NCBI GenBank assembly: GCA_018673255.1
Contig: JABHDC010000253.1
Coordinates: forward strand, 248,001 to 312,000
Length of the DNA: 64,000 nt
Source of the DNA: Gemmatimonadota bacterium
GTDB lineage: Bacteria; Latescibacterota; UBA2968; UBA8231
Reading direction: 5' to 3'
Each line of letters begins with the position of its first letter. Position 1 is the stretch's first letter. A program made the position numbers and the translations under genes. Of the stretch, positions 16,762 through 26,649 are shown piece by piece. Below the pieces are notes generated by a model. It was not told the origin of the DNA and did not search any database. It saw only the letters and a list, made by a program, of their open reading frames with translations.

Positions 16762-18318
16762 TCAGGCAGGGGAGATGCGGATCTCCACTGCTTCGACGTG
16801 CAGACTGTCCGGACCACTGAGGCGGATGTGGTTGTTCTGGGTGCCGTCGAGGAGTGCATCGACGGGAAGAATATAACCGATGCTGCGAATGTCTTCTTCC
16901 GATGCAACCCATGCAACCTCCAGATCACCCGATTCGTTGACACTGACCGTCAGGGCGGCATCATCATCGGCGGCGTCGGCTGAATCTGCCTCATCTGCAT
17001 CCTGACTCTCCTGATCCGGGAGTCCAAGACCCAAGACCAGCTCGGCCGTGCCGCCAGCAGGGCGTGGTCCAGTGGGCAGTGTGAAGAAGAGATCCGCACC
17101 GGTGCCGGGGAGCTGCAGTGGTGCTTCGATACTCCCTTCGGGCCCGATCAGGTCGGTGAACGTGATGGCATGTGTGCGTGGCAGAGCCTCGATCCGCTCC
17201 AGTGATGCCAGCGAAGAGATGGTCTGCGTGTAGGCATCCCGGACCCATGCATCGGGGATCGTGTCGGGATTTGCCGATGGGAAGTAGTTGAACAGATACA
17301 CCGCATCGGCGCCCGTGTGCAGGACCTGGGCGGCAGCGCCCCGTGCTTCGGCGGCCGTGACCGGTCGTTTGGGTGCGGTCGGATGATTGCCGCGCAGTAT
17401 CTCCAGCCCTCCTGCGAGGGTGACGTCGCAGCCTTCCAGTCGTCGACGCCAGTCATTCATGGGCATGGCGAATTCGATCGTCGACCAGCGTGGGCTGATG
17501 ACGAGCAGATCGATCCAGCCTTCGCGTGCCCAGCGCACGGGATCCATGCCATAGGCAAGGGCCACATCCGGCCTCGACGGAGATCGAACACCCAGCAGGA
17601 TCTCATGACCTCGCTTCCTGGCTACCGCTTCCACGCGCTGTCGAATCTCGCCAACCCATTCGGTCAGCAAGGCACGCCCCTGCTCCTCTTCGCCGACGCT
17701 GAAAAGGAAGGGCTCGCGCAGGAAGTCCAGTTCGAGACCATCCATGTCGTAGCGATCCAGCGTCTCATCGACGAGGGCCATGTAGTAGTCACGGACCTCG
17801 ACATGGCCAAAATCGAAAGCGCGGCTGTAGTAGTCATCACAATTCTTGCGCCAGAGATGCTGATTCTCGAACCAGAAGCGTCCGTGGATCGGGTGGGTTT
17901 CGTTCATCTGGTCGTGCACATCATTCATGCGCAGTGTGATCCAGGGCGTCATGCCACGCAGGCGACAGCGCTCGATCACGCGCGCCGGATAGTCGATGCC
18001 TTGCTCGTGCAGGGCGAGCATGTTCGTCGCCAGACTCCGCCAGCGACTGACATCAACGGGGTGGGGCCCGGATGCAATGCCCGCCAGATAGGGCTGGTCA
18101 TCGGGGCCATCCGGATCGAGTCCCTCCCACGTGGGAGTCCACACGTCAGACGCATAGTTCGTGCGTTGTGCATTGGTGTTGCAGAGGAAGGTGGTGACGC
18201 CGCCTTCGGCGATGTGGTCTATGTAGGCGTCGAGGTGGGCCCCGCCCTGACCCTGTGTATGATCGGCGTGGTAGAAGAAGTCGGTGCTGTCTTCGTTGTA
18301 GTAGAGTGGTGTCTGCAT
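16762..18318 (-). CDS. Glycoside-hydrolase-like TIM-barrel protein
   Basis: A 518-residue protein with a barrel typical of GHL/DUF-type hydrolases. Segments include GMTPWITLRMND (strand with catalytic-face residues), the D-x-E pair in YDMDGLELDFLREP, and a DLLVISPRW strand. The first ~400 residues make the barrel; the remainder is a beta-rich domain with an acidic low-complexity linker (DADEADSADAADDDAA) around residue 455. No signal peptide is seen. The ATG at 18318 is preferred since GGGAGG lies 9 bases upstream. A glycosidase role is likely but unproven. Confidence 0.65.
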   Translation of the reverse strand: MQTPLYYNEDSTDFFYHADHTQGQGGAHLDAYIDHIAEGGVTTFLCNTNAQRTNYASDVWTPTWEGLDPDGPDDQPYLAGIASGPHPVDVSRWRSLATNMLALHEQGIDYPARVIERCRLRGMTPWITLRMNDVHDQMNETHPIHGRFWFENQHLWRKNCDDYYSRAFDFGHVEVRDYYMALVDETLDRYDMDGLELDFLREPFLFSVGEEEQGRALLTEWVGEIRQRVEAVARKRGHEILLGVRSPSRPDVALAYGMDPVRWAREGWIDLLVISPRWSTIEFAMPMNDWRRRLEGCDVTLAGGLEILRGNHPTAPKRPVTAAEARGAAAQVLHTGADAVYLFNYFPSANPDTIPDAWVRDAYTQTISSLASLERIEALPRTHAITFTDLIGPEGSIEAPLQLPGTGADLFFTLPTGPRPAGGTAELVLGLGLPDQESQDADEADSADAADDDAALTVSVNESGDLEVAWVASEEDIRSIGYILPVDALLDGTQNNHIRLSGPDSLHVEAVEIRISPA

Positions 18319-18480
18319 GCGTCCCATCCTCCCATGATCGCGATGACCTCGGACAACCAATACGTGTGCCACGATACGCTGTGCCCGGCGGCGGGGCAAT
18401 GGCGTTCGACGCAGGTCTGGTTTAGCGTACCTCAGCCTGCCAGAGAGGTTGCTGAGGACACAAAGACGGGGAGTGCCACG

Positions 18481-20418
18481 ATGCCCACCGACCAGATGCT
18501 AGAACCCGACGCTCGCTTGCACAGCTACCGCAACTACCAGAGTGCCATGCCCCTTCCCGACTGGCCCTCGCTGGCCGAATGGAAGCGAGAGCGGCTCCTC
18601 ATCCGACGACATCTGATGTTGTGTGCTGGGTTGAATGCCCAGACGGCGGCATTCAAGGCGCGGGGCCGCGTCGTGGACCGCTTCGAGCACGAGGGGCTGA
18701 TCGTCGAGAACATCAGCATCGAAACGATGCCTGGTCTCTATCTGGTGGGCAATCTGTATCGTCCGAAGAACCACAAGGGCCGGCTGCCGCTGATTCTGCA
18801 TCCTCATGGCCACGCCATGAATGCGCGTACGACGCCCCTGGCCGACTACTCCGTGCCGCACCGGGCCATGAACAGCGCTCTGCTTGGTTGCGCCGCCTTC
18901 GCCTACTCGATGATCGACTACGACGACGATACGCGGCAGATCCCGCATCGTTGTCTGCTGGCAGGTCCCGAGAAGGGCTCCGGGAATGTTCTGGGTCTGA
19001 GCCTGTTCGGCCTGCAACTCAACAACTCGATCAAGGCCCTCGACTATCTGCTGTCACGCCGTGACATCGATCCGAAGCGGGTGGGTTGCACGGGAGAGTC
19101 CGGTGGTGGCACGCAGACATATTTCCTGGCCGCCGTCGATGAGCGGGTGACGGTCGCCGCGCCGGCGGTGATGCTCTCCGGGCACTTCCAGGGTGGCTGC
19201 GTCTGCGAGAATGCACCGGGCCTGCATCTGCGATACAGCAATCTGCAATATGCCGGTCTGATCGCCCCGCGCCCGATGATGCTGCTCGGCTGCACCGGCG
19301 ACTGGACCCACCACCTGCGCGAACGGGAATTCCCGGCCATGCAGGAGCTCTACAAGCTCTATGGTCGGCAGACAGCCGTCGACAGCTTCTATCAGGATGC
19401 CGGGCACAACTACAACCAGAGCGCACGTGAGGCCGTCTATGGTTTTATGGCCAAGTGGTTGTTGCATGGTGGTCGCAAGACCACGCTGGTCGAAGAATCT
19501 GCCGCACCTGTGCCCGCACGAGAGCAACTCCTCGTCTTCGACAAGGAGATCCCGCCCTACAAGGGGGCGATTCGCGCGCCGAAGAAGCTCATCGATACCT
19601 GGCGGGCGTCGCATACAAAACCCGCATCGGCCGATGCGGTGCTGGACGTGCTGGCTATGGAGATGCCTGCCAAACAAGACATCCTGGTGCGCAGCCAGCC
19701 GGCCCAAACGAGCTACCGGTCGCAGCGGGACACGCTGCACACGATCACCTATGGCCGCTTCTCCCAGGACAGCAGTCTGCAGGCGGCTTTCCTGCCACCG
19801 GGCCGAGGCGTCAACCGCAGCATCCTGTTGCTGCGGTCGTGGAGCGATCAGGCCGCCTGGCGGCGATTCTGCCAGCGTCCCCCGGCGGTTGTTCGTGAGC
19901 TCATGGACGCAGGTGTCGGTATTGTGATTCCACTGCTCTTCGGTCAGCAGGGCTCAGGAGATGTTGATGTCTTCCGAGATAAGGCCGACAGCTATCTGGC
20001 TTCGACCTACCTCAAGACCGAACACATGCACAGGGCAGACGACGTGGCCACGACGGTGCGAATGGCGCAGGTCGAACTTGGGATTCGTCCTGCGAGCCTG
20101 ACGATTGTCGCCGAAGCCGGTATGGGGCTTCTGGCCTATGCGGCGTGGTCGTTCCTCCACCACCAGCGCTCGATTGGACCCCTGGTGGCAGATCTCGGGG
20201 GTGTCGATCTGCGGGCGCCGGCGACGTGGGTGAAGCGGGCGTATATCCCGTTGTTGCTCGGTGCCGGTGGGGCAGCAGGTCTGGCTCAGTTGAGTAAGGC
20301 AGGCAAGGGGATTCTACACGGTGTGAGATCCGCCGATCGTGCCCTGTTGCCGCGCTCCATGCGAACGACAGTCAAACGGGCGACACTGGTGAATTTGATC
20401 GCGGATTTGGGCAAGTAG
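18481..20418 (+). CDS. Acetylxylan-esterase-like alpha/beta hydrolase
   Basis: A 645-residue protein with two parts. Residues about 80-330 form an alpha/beta-hydrolase domain: LPLILHPHGHAMNARTT (oxyanion strand), the nucleophile Ser in GCTGESGGGTQTYF, IAPRPMMLLGCTGDWT near the expected acid, and QDAGHNYNQSAREA with the catalytic His. It resembles the acetylxylan-esterase/dienelactone-hydrolase-like group. The second half from about 380 is unassigned, with its own strands such as SLTIVAEAGMGLLAYAAW, possibly a degenerate second hydrolase domain. The much longer open frame from 17317 is antisense to the neighbouring gene; GGGGAG upstream supports the ATG at 18481. Confidence 0.75.
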   Translation: MPTDQMLEPDARLHSYRNYQSAMPLPDWPSLAEWKRERLLIRRHLMLCAGLNAQTAAFKARGRVVDRFEHEGLIVENISIETMPGLYLVGNLYRPKNHKGRLPLILHPHGHAMNARTTPLADYSVPHRAMNSALLGCAAFAYSMIDYDDDTRQIPHRCLLAGPEKGSGNVLGLSLFGLQLNNSIKALDYLLSRRDIDPKRVGCTGESGGGTQTYFLAAVDERVTVAAPAVMLSGHFQGGCVCENAPGLHLRYSNLQYAGLIAPRPMMLLGCTGDWTHHLREREFPAMQELYKLYGRQTAVDSFYQDAGHNYNQSAREAVYGFMAKWLLHGGRKTTLVEESAAPVPAREQLLVFDKEIPPYKGAIRAPKKLIDTWRASHTKPASADAVLDVLAMEMPAKQDILVRSQPAQTSYRSQRDTLHTITYGRFSQDSSLQAAFLPPGRGVNRSILLLRSWSDQAAWRRFCQRPPAVVRELMDAGVGIVIPLLFGQQGSGDVDVFRDKADSYLASTYLKTEHMHRADDVATTVRMAQVELGIRPASLTIVAEAGMGLLAYAAWSFLHHQRSIGPLVADLGGVDLRAPATWVKRAYIPLLLGAGGAAGLAQLSKAGKGILHGVRSADRALLPRSMRTTVKRATLVNLIADLGK

Positions 20419-20438
20419 ACACAGACCGGGCCGACAGA

Positions 20439-20481
20439 CAAAGGGCCGATGCGACTGGAATGGTCGCATCGGCCCTCTTTG
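20439..20481 (+). terminator. Rho-independent terminator after the esterase-like gene
   Basis: A 17-bp stem (20439-20455 with 20463-20481, core GGGCCGATGCGAC, one bulged base) closing a 7-base loop and ending in CTCTTTG, a short T-rich tract. It starts 20 bases after the stop codon. It could also serve the convergent VOC gene. Confidence 0.75.
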
Positions 20482-20536
20482 TGAGTAGACGTCTGTGGAA
20501 GTGTAGCACGGGGCACGGCTGTTCGGCCCCGATCGG

Positions 20537-21310
20537 TCAGTCTGATGGCGTTGCCAATTGGAACATCCCGAAGGCGGCGCCCTGCGGATCGGCGACCACA
20601 GCCATACGACCAATCTCCGGCAGGTCGAAGGGGGGTGCGAAGACATTGCCACCACCGGCTGTCACCCGTTCGACAGCAGCATCCACATCGTCGATGCCGA
20701 TATAGACGGCCCAGTGCGGGGGGATCGGCCCCATCTCCGGCCCGATGGGCATGATACCGCCATTGCCACGGTCACCCACCTTTACAATGGTGTAGTTCTC
20801 GCCGAAGGGTTCTGTCGTCCAGCCGAAGAGGGACGTGTAGAAAGCTTTGGCCGCTTCGACATCATTCGACATCAACTCGTTCCAGCACAATGCCCCATGC
20901 TCGTTGACCCGTTCGGCACCGATGCTGCCCTTGGGTTGCCACACGGAGACGACTGCATTTTCGCCGTCCTGGATCACGGCCATGCGGCCCGCTCCCATCA
21001 CATCAAAGGGTTCGGCCAATATCGTGGCCCCGAGGTCGCGGGCCTTTGCCGTGGTGGCGTCGGCATCCTCGACGGTCACGAAGCTGGCCCAATGTGGCGG
21101 GGCTTCCATCTCTGCAGGCTTCTGAAAGAGACCGGCCACGCTCTTCCCATTCAACATGGCCATGCTGTAGCTGCCACCATCCGGCACGGGCATGTCGAAA
21201 AAGTCCCAGCCGAAGATGGAGGTGTAGAAGGTCTTGGCCGCAGCCGGATCGGTCGTGGCGCAATTGATCCAGCTGAAAGTACCGGGGGCGTATTCACTTC
21301 GTTCAGGCAT
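20537..21310 (-). CDS. Two-domain VOC (glyoxalase-like) protein
   Basis: A 257-residue protein with two tandem VOC units. The first runs from PGTFSWINCATTDPAAAKTFY to about residue 125 and the second from GALCWNELMSNDVEAAKAFYTSLFGW to the end. Both carry the AAKxFYxxxFGW signature of the hydroxylase/glyoxalase-like subgroup, close to proteins annotated as CFP-30B or 27-kDa antigen-like. No reaction is known for most members. The ATG at 21310 gives the full family N-terminus. It is a monocistronic unit convergent with the esterase-like gene. Confidence 0.87.
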   Translation of the reverse strand: MPERSEYAPGTFSWINCATTDPAAAKTFYTSIFGWDFFDMPVPDGGSYSMAMLNGKSVAGLFQKPAEMEAPPHWASFVTVEDADATTAKARDLGATILAEPFDVMGAGRMAVIQDGENAVVSVWQPKGSIGAERVNEHGALCWNELMSNDVEAAKAFYTSLFGWTTEPFGENYTIVKVGDRGNGGIMPIGPEMGPIPPHWAVYIGIDDVDAAVERVTAGGGNVFAPPFDLPEIGRMAVVADPQGAAFGMFQLATPSD

Positions 21311-21417
21311 GCTGATTCTCCGTCAGGGCGCGCAGCGCGCGATCCATAGATGAAGGGGAGAGCTGTCGCACCGTGGCATCTACGGTAGAAGGGTGATCGA
21401 ACCGGTGCAACAGATTC

Positions 21418-22713
21418 CTACGGTGCCCAGACTTCCGTATTTGGCCAGAAGGTGACCCAGGCGAACCACATGGCATTGTGTGCAGGAATCTGGATCAGGC
21501 GTTCGCCGGCGAGTTCACCCTCAACCGCCAGGCCGCGGATGTCCCACAATGTGCCGGTCTCCCGGTCACGCATCGAGAACGGGAAACCCTTGTTGACGAT
21601 CTTGAAGGTGAGCGACTGCTCGCCCGCACGTCGGGCAAATGGAATGGCCATGCGGGTCGAGGAATCCCAAGCGATAGCGACCTCGAGCCCGCCGACGGTG
21701 GTGTTGATGATCTGTTGATGATCCATCTCATCAAAGGGGAAGGCGATCGCGTCACCGTCGACGCGCAGACCCAGAACACGATCCTTGATACCATAGGCCT
21801 GGGTCTGCCCATTCGGATTTGTGCTCAGTGTCGGCCTCAAGGGAAAGAGCATATTCGCGTCGTTCTCACGGTAATCGCCGTAGGGATACTGCGAATAGCG
21901 TGAGCTCGAGTATGTGCCCTTGGCCATCACCTTGGTCTGTGGATACATCTGCTTCCATGCGTGCCAGGTGGTCTCGACGACGGGCATCAGATCGAGCGTG
22001 TGCCCCAGTCGGTCACCGGCAACGGCGGTCGAAAAGACCTGCGGATAGAGAGAGCGTGGCGAATTGCGATTGTACATGACCAGATTGGTGTTGTAGAGCA
22101 GACCCGAGACACCCAGTTCGAGACGGTTGCCATCGATATCAGTCCCATCAAATACGAGACCCGTGCCCGTCAGGGGGCAGAAGGTGATGCACAAGGGGCG
22201 TCCACCAACGACGTCGTTCACGATCTCGTGCCACCAGCCGATATTGTGCGGATAGGCCCGCGCGTCGCCATCGATCACGACACCGAAGACAAGGTCATTG
22301 TCAGAGACGTAGCCGACCTGGTCCTTGTCGAGCATGACTGGATCGGTGATGGCGGGAATCGCATCGGGCGCCAGGACGGTGATGATCTCACGCTGCGGGA
22401 AGTCGTCCGCGCTGAACAGGGCCCCCTCCATGCCGGGATGAGTACCCACTTCGATACCGACGTCCGCGATCCGGGGGCCCAAGGGGCCTGGATTGCCGAC
22501 ATCTCCCGTACCGGGTTCGATCGGGTCACCGGCGATGGGGGTGCTGGCAGGCGGCGCATCTGCACCACTGCTGATTGGATTGCCAGCGTCGGTCGTGGCA
22601 GGCCCCGAATCGCTACTGGAGCATCCGCTCCAGAGCACAGCAAGTGCAAGGGTCAGGGGCCAGCAGAAACGAGTGGCAAGGCGGTGTGAACGAAACGCGC
22701 TAGAGCGACTCAT
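21418..22713 (-). CDS. DUF3179 domain lipoprotein
   Basis: A 431-residue protein. Its N-terminus carries a signal sequence ending ALAVLWSGCSSSDSG, a probable lipobox (with Trp at -3, slightly atypical), followed by a Pro/Gly/Asp-rich linker. From about residue 110 it matches DUF3179: LVFGVVIDGDARAYPHNI, ITFCPLTGTGLVFDG, SGLLYNTNLVMYNR and VETTWHAWKQMYP. The family is secreted and of unknown function; two conserved motifs (a Cys in FCPLTG and Trp-rich strands) suggest ligand or metal binding. The ATG at 22713 places the hydrophobic segment correctly, while the frame extends uselessly to 22809. Confidence 0.83.
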   Translation of the reverse strand: MSRSSAFRSHRLATRFCWPLTLALAVLWSGCSSSDSGPATTDAGNPISSGADAPPASTPIAGDPIEPGTGDVGNPGPLGPRIADVGIEVGTHPGMEGALFSADDFPQREIITVLAPDAIPAITDPVMLDKDQVGYVSDNDLVFGVVIDGDARAYPHNIGWWHEIVNDVVGGRPLCITFCPLTGTGLVFDGTDIDGNRLELGVSGLLYNTNLVMYNRNSPRSLYPQVFSTAVAGDRLGHTLDLMPVVETTWHAWKQMYPQTKVMAKGTYSSSRYSQYPYGDYRENDANMLFPLRPTLSTNPNGQTQAYGIKDRVLGLRVDGDAIAFPFDEMDHQQIINTTVGGLEVAIAWDSSTRMAIPFARRAGEQSLTFKIVNKGFPFSMRDRETGTLWDIRGLAVEGELAGERLIQIPAHNAMWFAWVTFWPNTEVWAP

Positions 22714-23104
22714 AGGGGATCCATATTGATTACGGCACCGGTGTTTCTTCAGGCAGTCGAGTGCCGTCCCCCCCGGGAGAGCAACGTCTGCATCAGTGAG
22801 TGCATGCAATGAGAGTGCCAGGGTTGTTCATCATCGTGAGAGAAGTGTCGTAAGGCATATATAAACAATAATTTGACGTATACCGAAGTCAGTGTGACTC
22901 CCAATGGGTCTGGAGCTCTGAATTCGTGGGATTCAGCGATGTCCCGGGATTTCGGGAATCCAGCGGTGATTCCTACGGATCGGATGTGTCGCCCTGGGAG
23001 CCATCTCGCCACGCGACTTGCACACCCGAGGGCGATTTCGATACTCCTTAGAGTGTGGCCGCGATCCGCTGTCACAGATCACACGAAACCATCAGAGAAT
23101 CGAC
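22714..23104. other. Intergenic region between divergent DUF3179 and copZ-copA genes
   Basis: A 391-base stretch without a credible gene. It is AT-richer around 22850-22880 and contains short dyads such as TGAAT..ATTCA near 22919-22935 and CCCGGGATTTCGGG near 22943-22956. A plausible promoter for copZ lies at its right end. No copper regulator gene (CsoR or CueR) is adjacent. Confidence 0.5.
23018..23045 (+). promoter_or_regulatory. Predicted sigma-70-type promoter for copZ-copA
   Basis: TTGCAC at 23018-23023 and GATACT at 23040-23045 are separated by 16 bases, a fair match to -35/-10 elements, and would give a leader of about 50 bases to the copZ ATG at 23105. A small ACTC..GAGT dyad overlaps the -10 end. 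This is pattern matching only. Confidence 0.35.
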
Positions 23105-23311
23105 ATGACCAAAACTGTGAGTGTGCCTGGCATTTCGTGCGGGCACTGTGTGGCGACGATCCAGCGTGAACTCGGAGAGCTCACCGGGGTTACGCAGGTT
23201 CAGGCCGAAGAGACGGCCAAGACCGTGACCGTCTCCTGGGATCCGGATACGACAAACTGGGACGCCATTGCCGACCTGTTGCGTGAGATCGATTTCGCTC
23301 CCGCGGAGTGA
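23105..23311 (+). CDS. copZ: CopZ-like heavy-metal-associated domain copper chaperone
   Basis: A 68-residue single HMA domain. The metal site is GISCGHCVATI, with the CxxC pair near residues 12-15, which binds Cu(I) and passes it to CopA. A typical ferredoxin-like beta-alpha-beta pattern follows (KTVTVSWDPDTTNWDAIADLL). It precedes the P-type ATPase gene by six bases, so they form one operon. The ATG at 23105 gives the standard domain start; the open frame upstream to 23018 has no homology. Confidence 0.87.
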   Translation: MTKTVSVPGISCGHCVATIQRELGELTGVTQVQAEETAKTVTVSWDPDTTNWDAIADLLREIDFAPAE

Positions 23312-23317
23312 TGGACC

Positions 23318-25558
23318 ATGGCACGTGAACTGATCCTCCCCGTCACCGGCATGATGTGCGCCAATTGTGTCTCGACGGTCGAACGCACCCTGAAGAAGAC
23401 TTCAGGGGTCACCGACGCGGTGGTGAACTATGCGTCGGAACGTGTCACGATACACTTCGACGAGGGGATCGTCGACGAAGAGAAGTTGGTGGAGCGGATC
23501 GAGTGGGCCGGCTATGGCGTCGTGCGTGCCGGCGACGGGGATCTCGAAGACGCGGAGGCTGCCGTCCGGCGTGCCGAGATCGTTGATCAGACGCGTAAGC
23601 TCCAGGTCGGGATCGGTTTTGCGGCCCCTCTGTTCCTGCTCAGTATGGCCCGGGATTTTGCATTGCTCGGCGTGTGGGCCCATGCACCCTGGGTGAACTG
23701 GTTCATGCTGGCCCTGGCCTCGCCCGTGCAATTCTACGTGGGGGCCGATTATTATCGCGGTGGCTGGATGTCGCTGCGCAATGGCGCGGCGAATATGGAT
23801 GTCCTCGTCGCCATGGGCTCAAGTGTCGCCTTCCTCTACAGCGTCGTCGTTGCAGTGGCGCTGACCCAGGGCAGCACGGTGGCAGGGGATCATGTCTATT
23901 TCGAGACGGCGGCCCTCATCATCACCCTGATCAAGCTGGGCAAGCTGCTGGAGGTGCGAGCCAAGGGTGAGACGAGTGCAGCGATCCGCAAGCTCATGGG
24001 ACTGGCACCACAGACGGCTCGTGTGATCCGCCACGGTGATGAGGTCGATCTGCCCATCGATGAGGTCGTGGTTGGTGACCTGATCCTGGTGCGGCCGGGT
24101 GAACGGCTGCCCGTTGACGGGAAACTCGTGGAAGGGCACTCGACAGTGGACGAGAGCATGCTCACCGGCGAGAGCATGCCCGTTGACAAACATCCCGGTG
24201 ATGAGGTGGTCGGGGCGACGGTCAACCAGCAGGGCGCCTTTCGGTTTGAGGCGACGCGGGTTGGGGCTGACACGGCGCTGGCGCAGATCGTGCGACTCGT
24301 GCAGCAGGCGCAGGGCAGCAAGGCACCGATTCAGCGTCTGGCGGACCGTGTGGCGTCGGTCTTCGTGCCCAGCGTCATCGTCCTGGCATCACTGACCTTC
24401 CTCACGTGGTGGCTGGTTGTCGATGCAGGTCTGACGACGGCGCTGATTCGGCTCGTGGCGGTCCTCGTCATCGCCTGTCCCTGTGCACTGGGGTTGGCGA
24501 CACCGACGGCTGTCATGGTGGGCACCGGTCGCGGCGCCAGCGCCGGGATCCTGTTCCGTAATTCCGAGGCCCTGGAGCGTGCCGAGAAGGTCGGCGTCGT
24601 GATTCTGGACAAGACCGGAACCATCACCACGGGCCGACCGACCGTGATCGAGGTCTCTGCCAGCCAGGATGTGTCGGATCTTGTGCGTCTTGCCGCCGCC
24701 GCCGAGCGGCGCAGTGAACATCCGCTGGCCCAGGCGATCGTGGATGAGGCGCAACGTCGTGGCGGATCGATCCCGGAGCCAACCGAGTTTGAGGCGATTC
24801 CAGGCAAGGGTATCCGAGCGGTCGTCGAGGGCCAGGTGATGATGATCGGGACTCGCCGCCTGTTGTCGGAAGCCCAGATCCATCTTGCCAGTGTAGATGA
24901 CGACGCATCGTCCCTGGAGGACCGTGGGCTCACCGTCGTCTGGGTGGCCATCGACGATCAGGTGCAGGGATTGTTCGGCATCGCCGATGCCGTCAAAGAG
25001 GGTTCAGCTGAGGCGGTGGCAGCCATGACGTCACAAGGCCTGCGCGTCGTCATGCTTACGGGAGACCGGGAGGCGACGGCCAGGAGGATCGCTGCCCAGG
25101 TCGGCATCGATGAGGTCAGGGCACAGGTTCTGCCCCACGAGAAAGCAGATGTCGTGAAGGCCCTGCAGGCGGAATCGGGGCGACCGGTGGCGATGGTAGG
25201 TGACGGCATCAACGATGCCCCCGCCCTGGTCACCGCCGATGTAGGGATCGCCATCGGCACGGGAACGGATGTGGCCATGGAGGCGGCCGATGTCACACTC
25301 ATGCGGGGCGATCTGCGCTCGGTGCCCGAGGCGATCGAGCTCAGCCGTGCAACGATGCGTACGATCCGGCAGAATCTGTTCTGGGCCTTCTTCTACAACA
25401 TCGTGCTGATCCCCGTTGCCGCCGGAGCGCTGTTCCCCTTCAGCGCCCTGCCCATGATGCTGCGCACGCTGCACCCGATCCTGGCCGCCGTGGCGATGGC
25501 CTTCTCCAGCGTCAGTGTCGTGGCCAACAGCCTGCGGCTTGGGCGACGGCTGCGGTAG
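23318..25558 (+). CDS. copA: Copper-exporting P1B-type ATPase
   Basis: A 746-residue integral membrane Cu(I) pump. It has one N-terminal HMA domain with Cys14 and Cys17 in GMMCANC, and paired transmembrane helices from about residue 95. The actuator loop carries [14 protein letters not shown], the transport site is [14 protein letters not shown] (CPC near 388), the phosphorylation motif is DKTGT near 431, the nucleotide-binding HP is in SEHPLAQAI, and the hinge is [11 protein letters not shown] near 628. All required motifs are intact. Together with copZ directly upstream it provides cytoplasmic copper detoxification. Confidence 0.95.
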   Translation: MARELILPVTGMMCANCVSTVERTLKKTSGVTDAVVNYASERVTIHFDEGIVDEEKLVERIEWAGYGVVRAGDGDLEDAEAAVRRAEIVDQTRKLQVGIGFAAPLFLLSMARDFALLGVWAHAPWVNWFMLALASPVQFYVGADYYRGGWMSLRNGAANMDVLVAMGSSVAFLYSVVVAVALTQGSTVAGDHVYFETAALIITLIKLGKLLEVRAKGETSAAIRKLMGLAPQTARVIRHGDEVDLPIDEVVVGDLILVRPGERLPVDGKLVEGHSTVDESMLTGESMPVDKHPGDEVVGATVNQQGAFRFEATRVGADTALAQIVRLVQQAQGSKAPIQRLADRVASVFVPSVIVLASLTFLTWWLVVDAGLTTALIRLVAVLVIACPCALGLATPTAVMVGTGRGASAGILFRNSEALERAEKVGVVILDKTGTITTGRPTVIEVSASQDVSDLVRLAAAAERRSEHPLAQAIVDEAQRRGGSIPEPTEFEAIPGKGIRAVVEGQVMMIGTRRLLSEAQIHLASVDDDASSLEDRGLTVVWVAIDDQVQGLFGIADAVKEGSAEAVAAMTSQGLRVVMLTGDREATARRIAAQVGIDEVRAQVLPHEKADVVKALQAESGRPVAMVGDGINDAPALVTADVGIAIGTGTDVAMEAADVTLMRGDLRSVPEAIELSRATMRTIRQNLFWAFFYNIVLIPVAAGALFPFSALPMMLRTLHPILAAVAMAFSSVSVVANSLRLGRRLR

Positions 25559-25562
25559 TTCT

Positions 25563-26612
25563 CTACTCGGTCTTCGTCCAGTGCACGCAGCCCTCGAGTT
25601 GTACCTGCCCCGAGCCTTTGGTGATCGTCCCGATCTGCCACGTGTCCAGGCCCTGCCCGACGAGATGAGATGTGATGGCGTCGGCTGCTTCCGGCGTACA
25701 GACGACTGCGAGACCGACGCCGAGATTGAAGGTGCGCAGCATGTCGTCATCGTCGACGTTGCCTTCGGCGCGGATCGCTTCGAAGACAGGTTGCACCCGT
25801 GAACGATTCAGGTTGATGACGGCATCGGCGTGATCGGGCAGTACCCGCACGAGATTGTCGACGATCCCACCACCTGTGATATGAGCGAGCCCGCGCAGGC
25901 CCTCGGTGCCGAGAAGGTCCCTCAGTGCCGGGTAGTAGCCTGTGTGCGGGCGCATGATGACGTCGATCAGTGGTTCGCCGTCGAGGTCTGTCTGGCCGAA
26001 TGCGGGCCGACGATCCAGCAAGGTGCGCACGAGGGTGTATCCATTGGTGTGCAGTCCATTGGAGGCGACGGCCAGCACGACATCGCCATCACTGATCTTC
26101 GATCCATCGACGACTTTCGGTCGGTCAACGACACCGACGACGGTGGCTGACAGGACGAAGAGTCCGTCTGTGACGACGCCAGGTTGCACCGACGTCTCAC
26201 CACCGATGAGCACACAGCTCTGCTTGCGGCACGCATCGGCCATGCCATCCACGAGGCGTGGCACCACCTTCTTGTCGAGGGTGCCGCAGACGATGCAATC
26301 GGTGACATACATGGGGTGAGCGCCCATCATGACGATGTCATTGACCGTGTGATTGATGAGGTCGTGGCTGAGGTCTTCGATCGTGTCCAGTTCGATGGCC
26401 AGCTTCTGTTTGGAGCCCGGCTCGTCGGTCTTGATCACCAGGAGGGGATCATCCATCTCCGGAAAGGTTCCCTGCACCAGCGGGGCAAAGGCACCCAGCT
26501 GGTTGAGGACCCGTTTGTCGCCACTGTTGATGGCCCCCGCCATCCGGCGCTTCACTTCGTCCGTCGCGTCGATGTCGACGCCTGTGGCTGCATACGAAAG
26601 TTTGTCAGTCAT
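25563..26612 (-). CDS. purM: Phosphoribosylformylglycinamidine cyclo-ligase (AIR synthase)
   Basis: A 349-residue PurM, which makes aminoimidazole ribotide in purine synthesis. The start MTDKLSYAATGVDI is typical. Further landmarks are LVIKTDEPGSKQKLA, the HTVNDIVMMGAHPMYVTDCI segment (canonical enzymes have CVNDLLVQGAEPLFFLDY, so this is a divergent lineage), LIGGETSVQPGVV, and ASNGLHTNGYTLVR. PurL and SelD belong to the same superfamily, but the motifs and length fit PurM. The ATG at 26612 is chosen over the longer frame. It follows the FKBP gene by 37 bases on the same strand. Confidence 0.9.
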   Translation of the reverse strand: MTDKLSYAATGVDIDATDEVKRRMAGAINSGDKRVLNQLGAFAPLVQGTFPEMDDPLLVIKTDEPGSKQKLAIELDTIEDLSHDLINHTVNDIVMMGAHPMYVTDCIVCGTLDKKVVPRLVDGMADACRKQSCVLIGGETSVQPGVVTDGLFVLSATVVGVVDRPKVVDGSKISDGDVVLAVASNGLHTNGYTLVRTLLDRRPAFGQTDLDGEPLIDVIMRPHTGYYPALRDLLGTEGLRGLAHITGGGIVDNLVRVLPDHADAVINLNRSRVQPVFEAIRAEGNVDDDDMLRTFNLGVGLAVVCTPEAADAITSHLVGQGLDTWQIGTITKGSGQVQLEGCVHWTKTE

Positions 26613-26649
26613 GGTCGCATTGCTCGATGGTTGCGGGTCTGTCCGAGCT

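Noticed and set aside
17317..18480. A long N-terminal extension of the esterase-like gene
   Set aside because: It is antisense to the GH-like barrel gene and has no homology; a good ribosome-binding site precedes ATG 18481.
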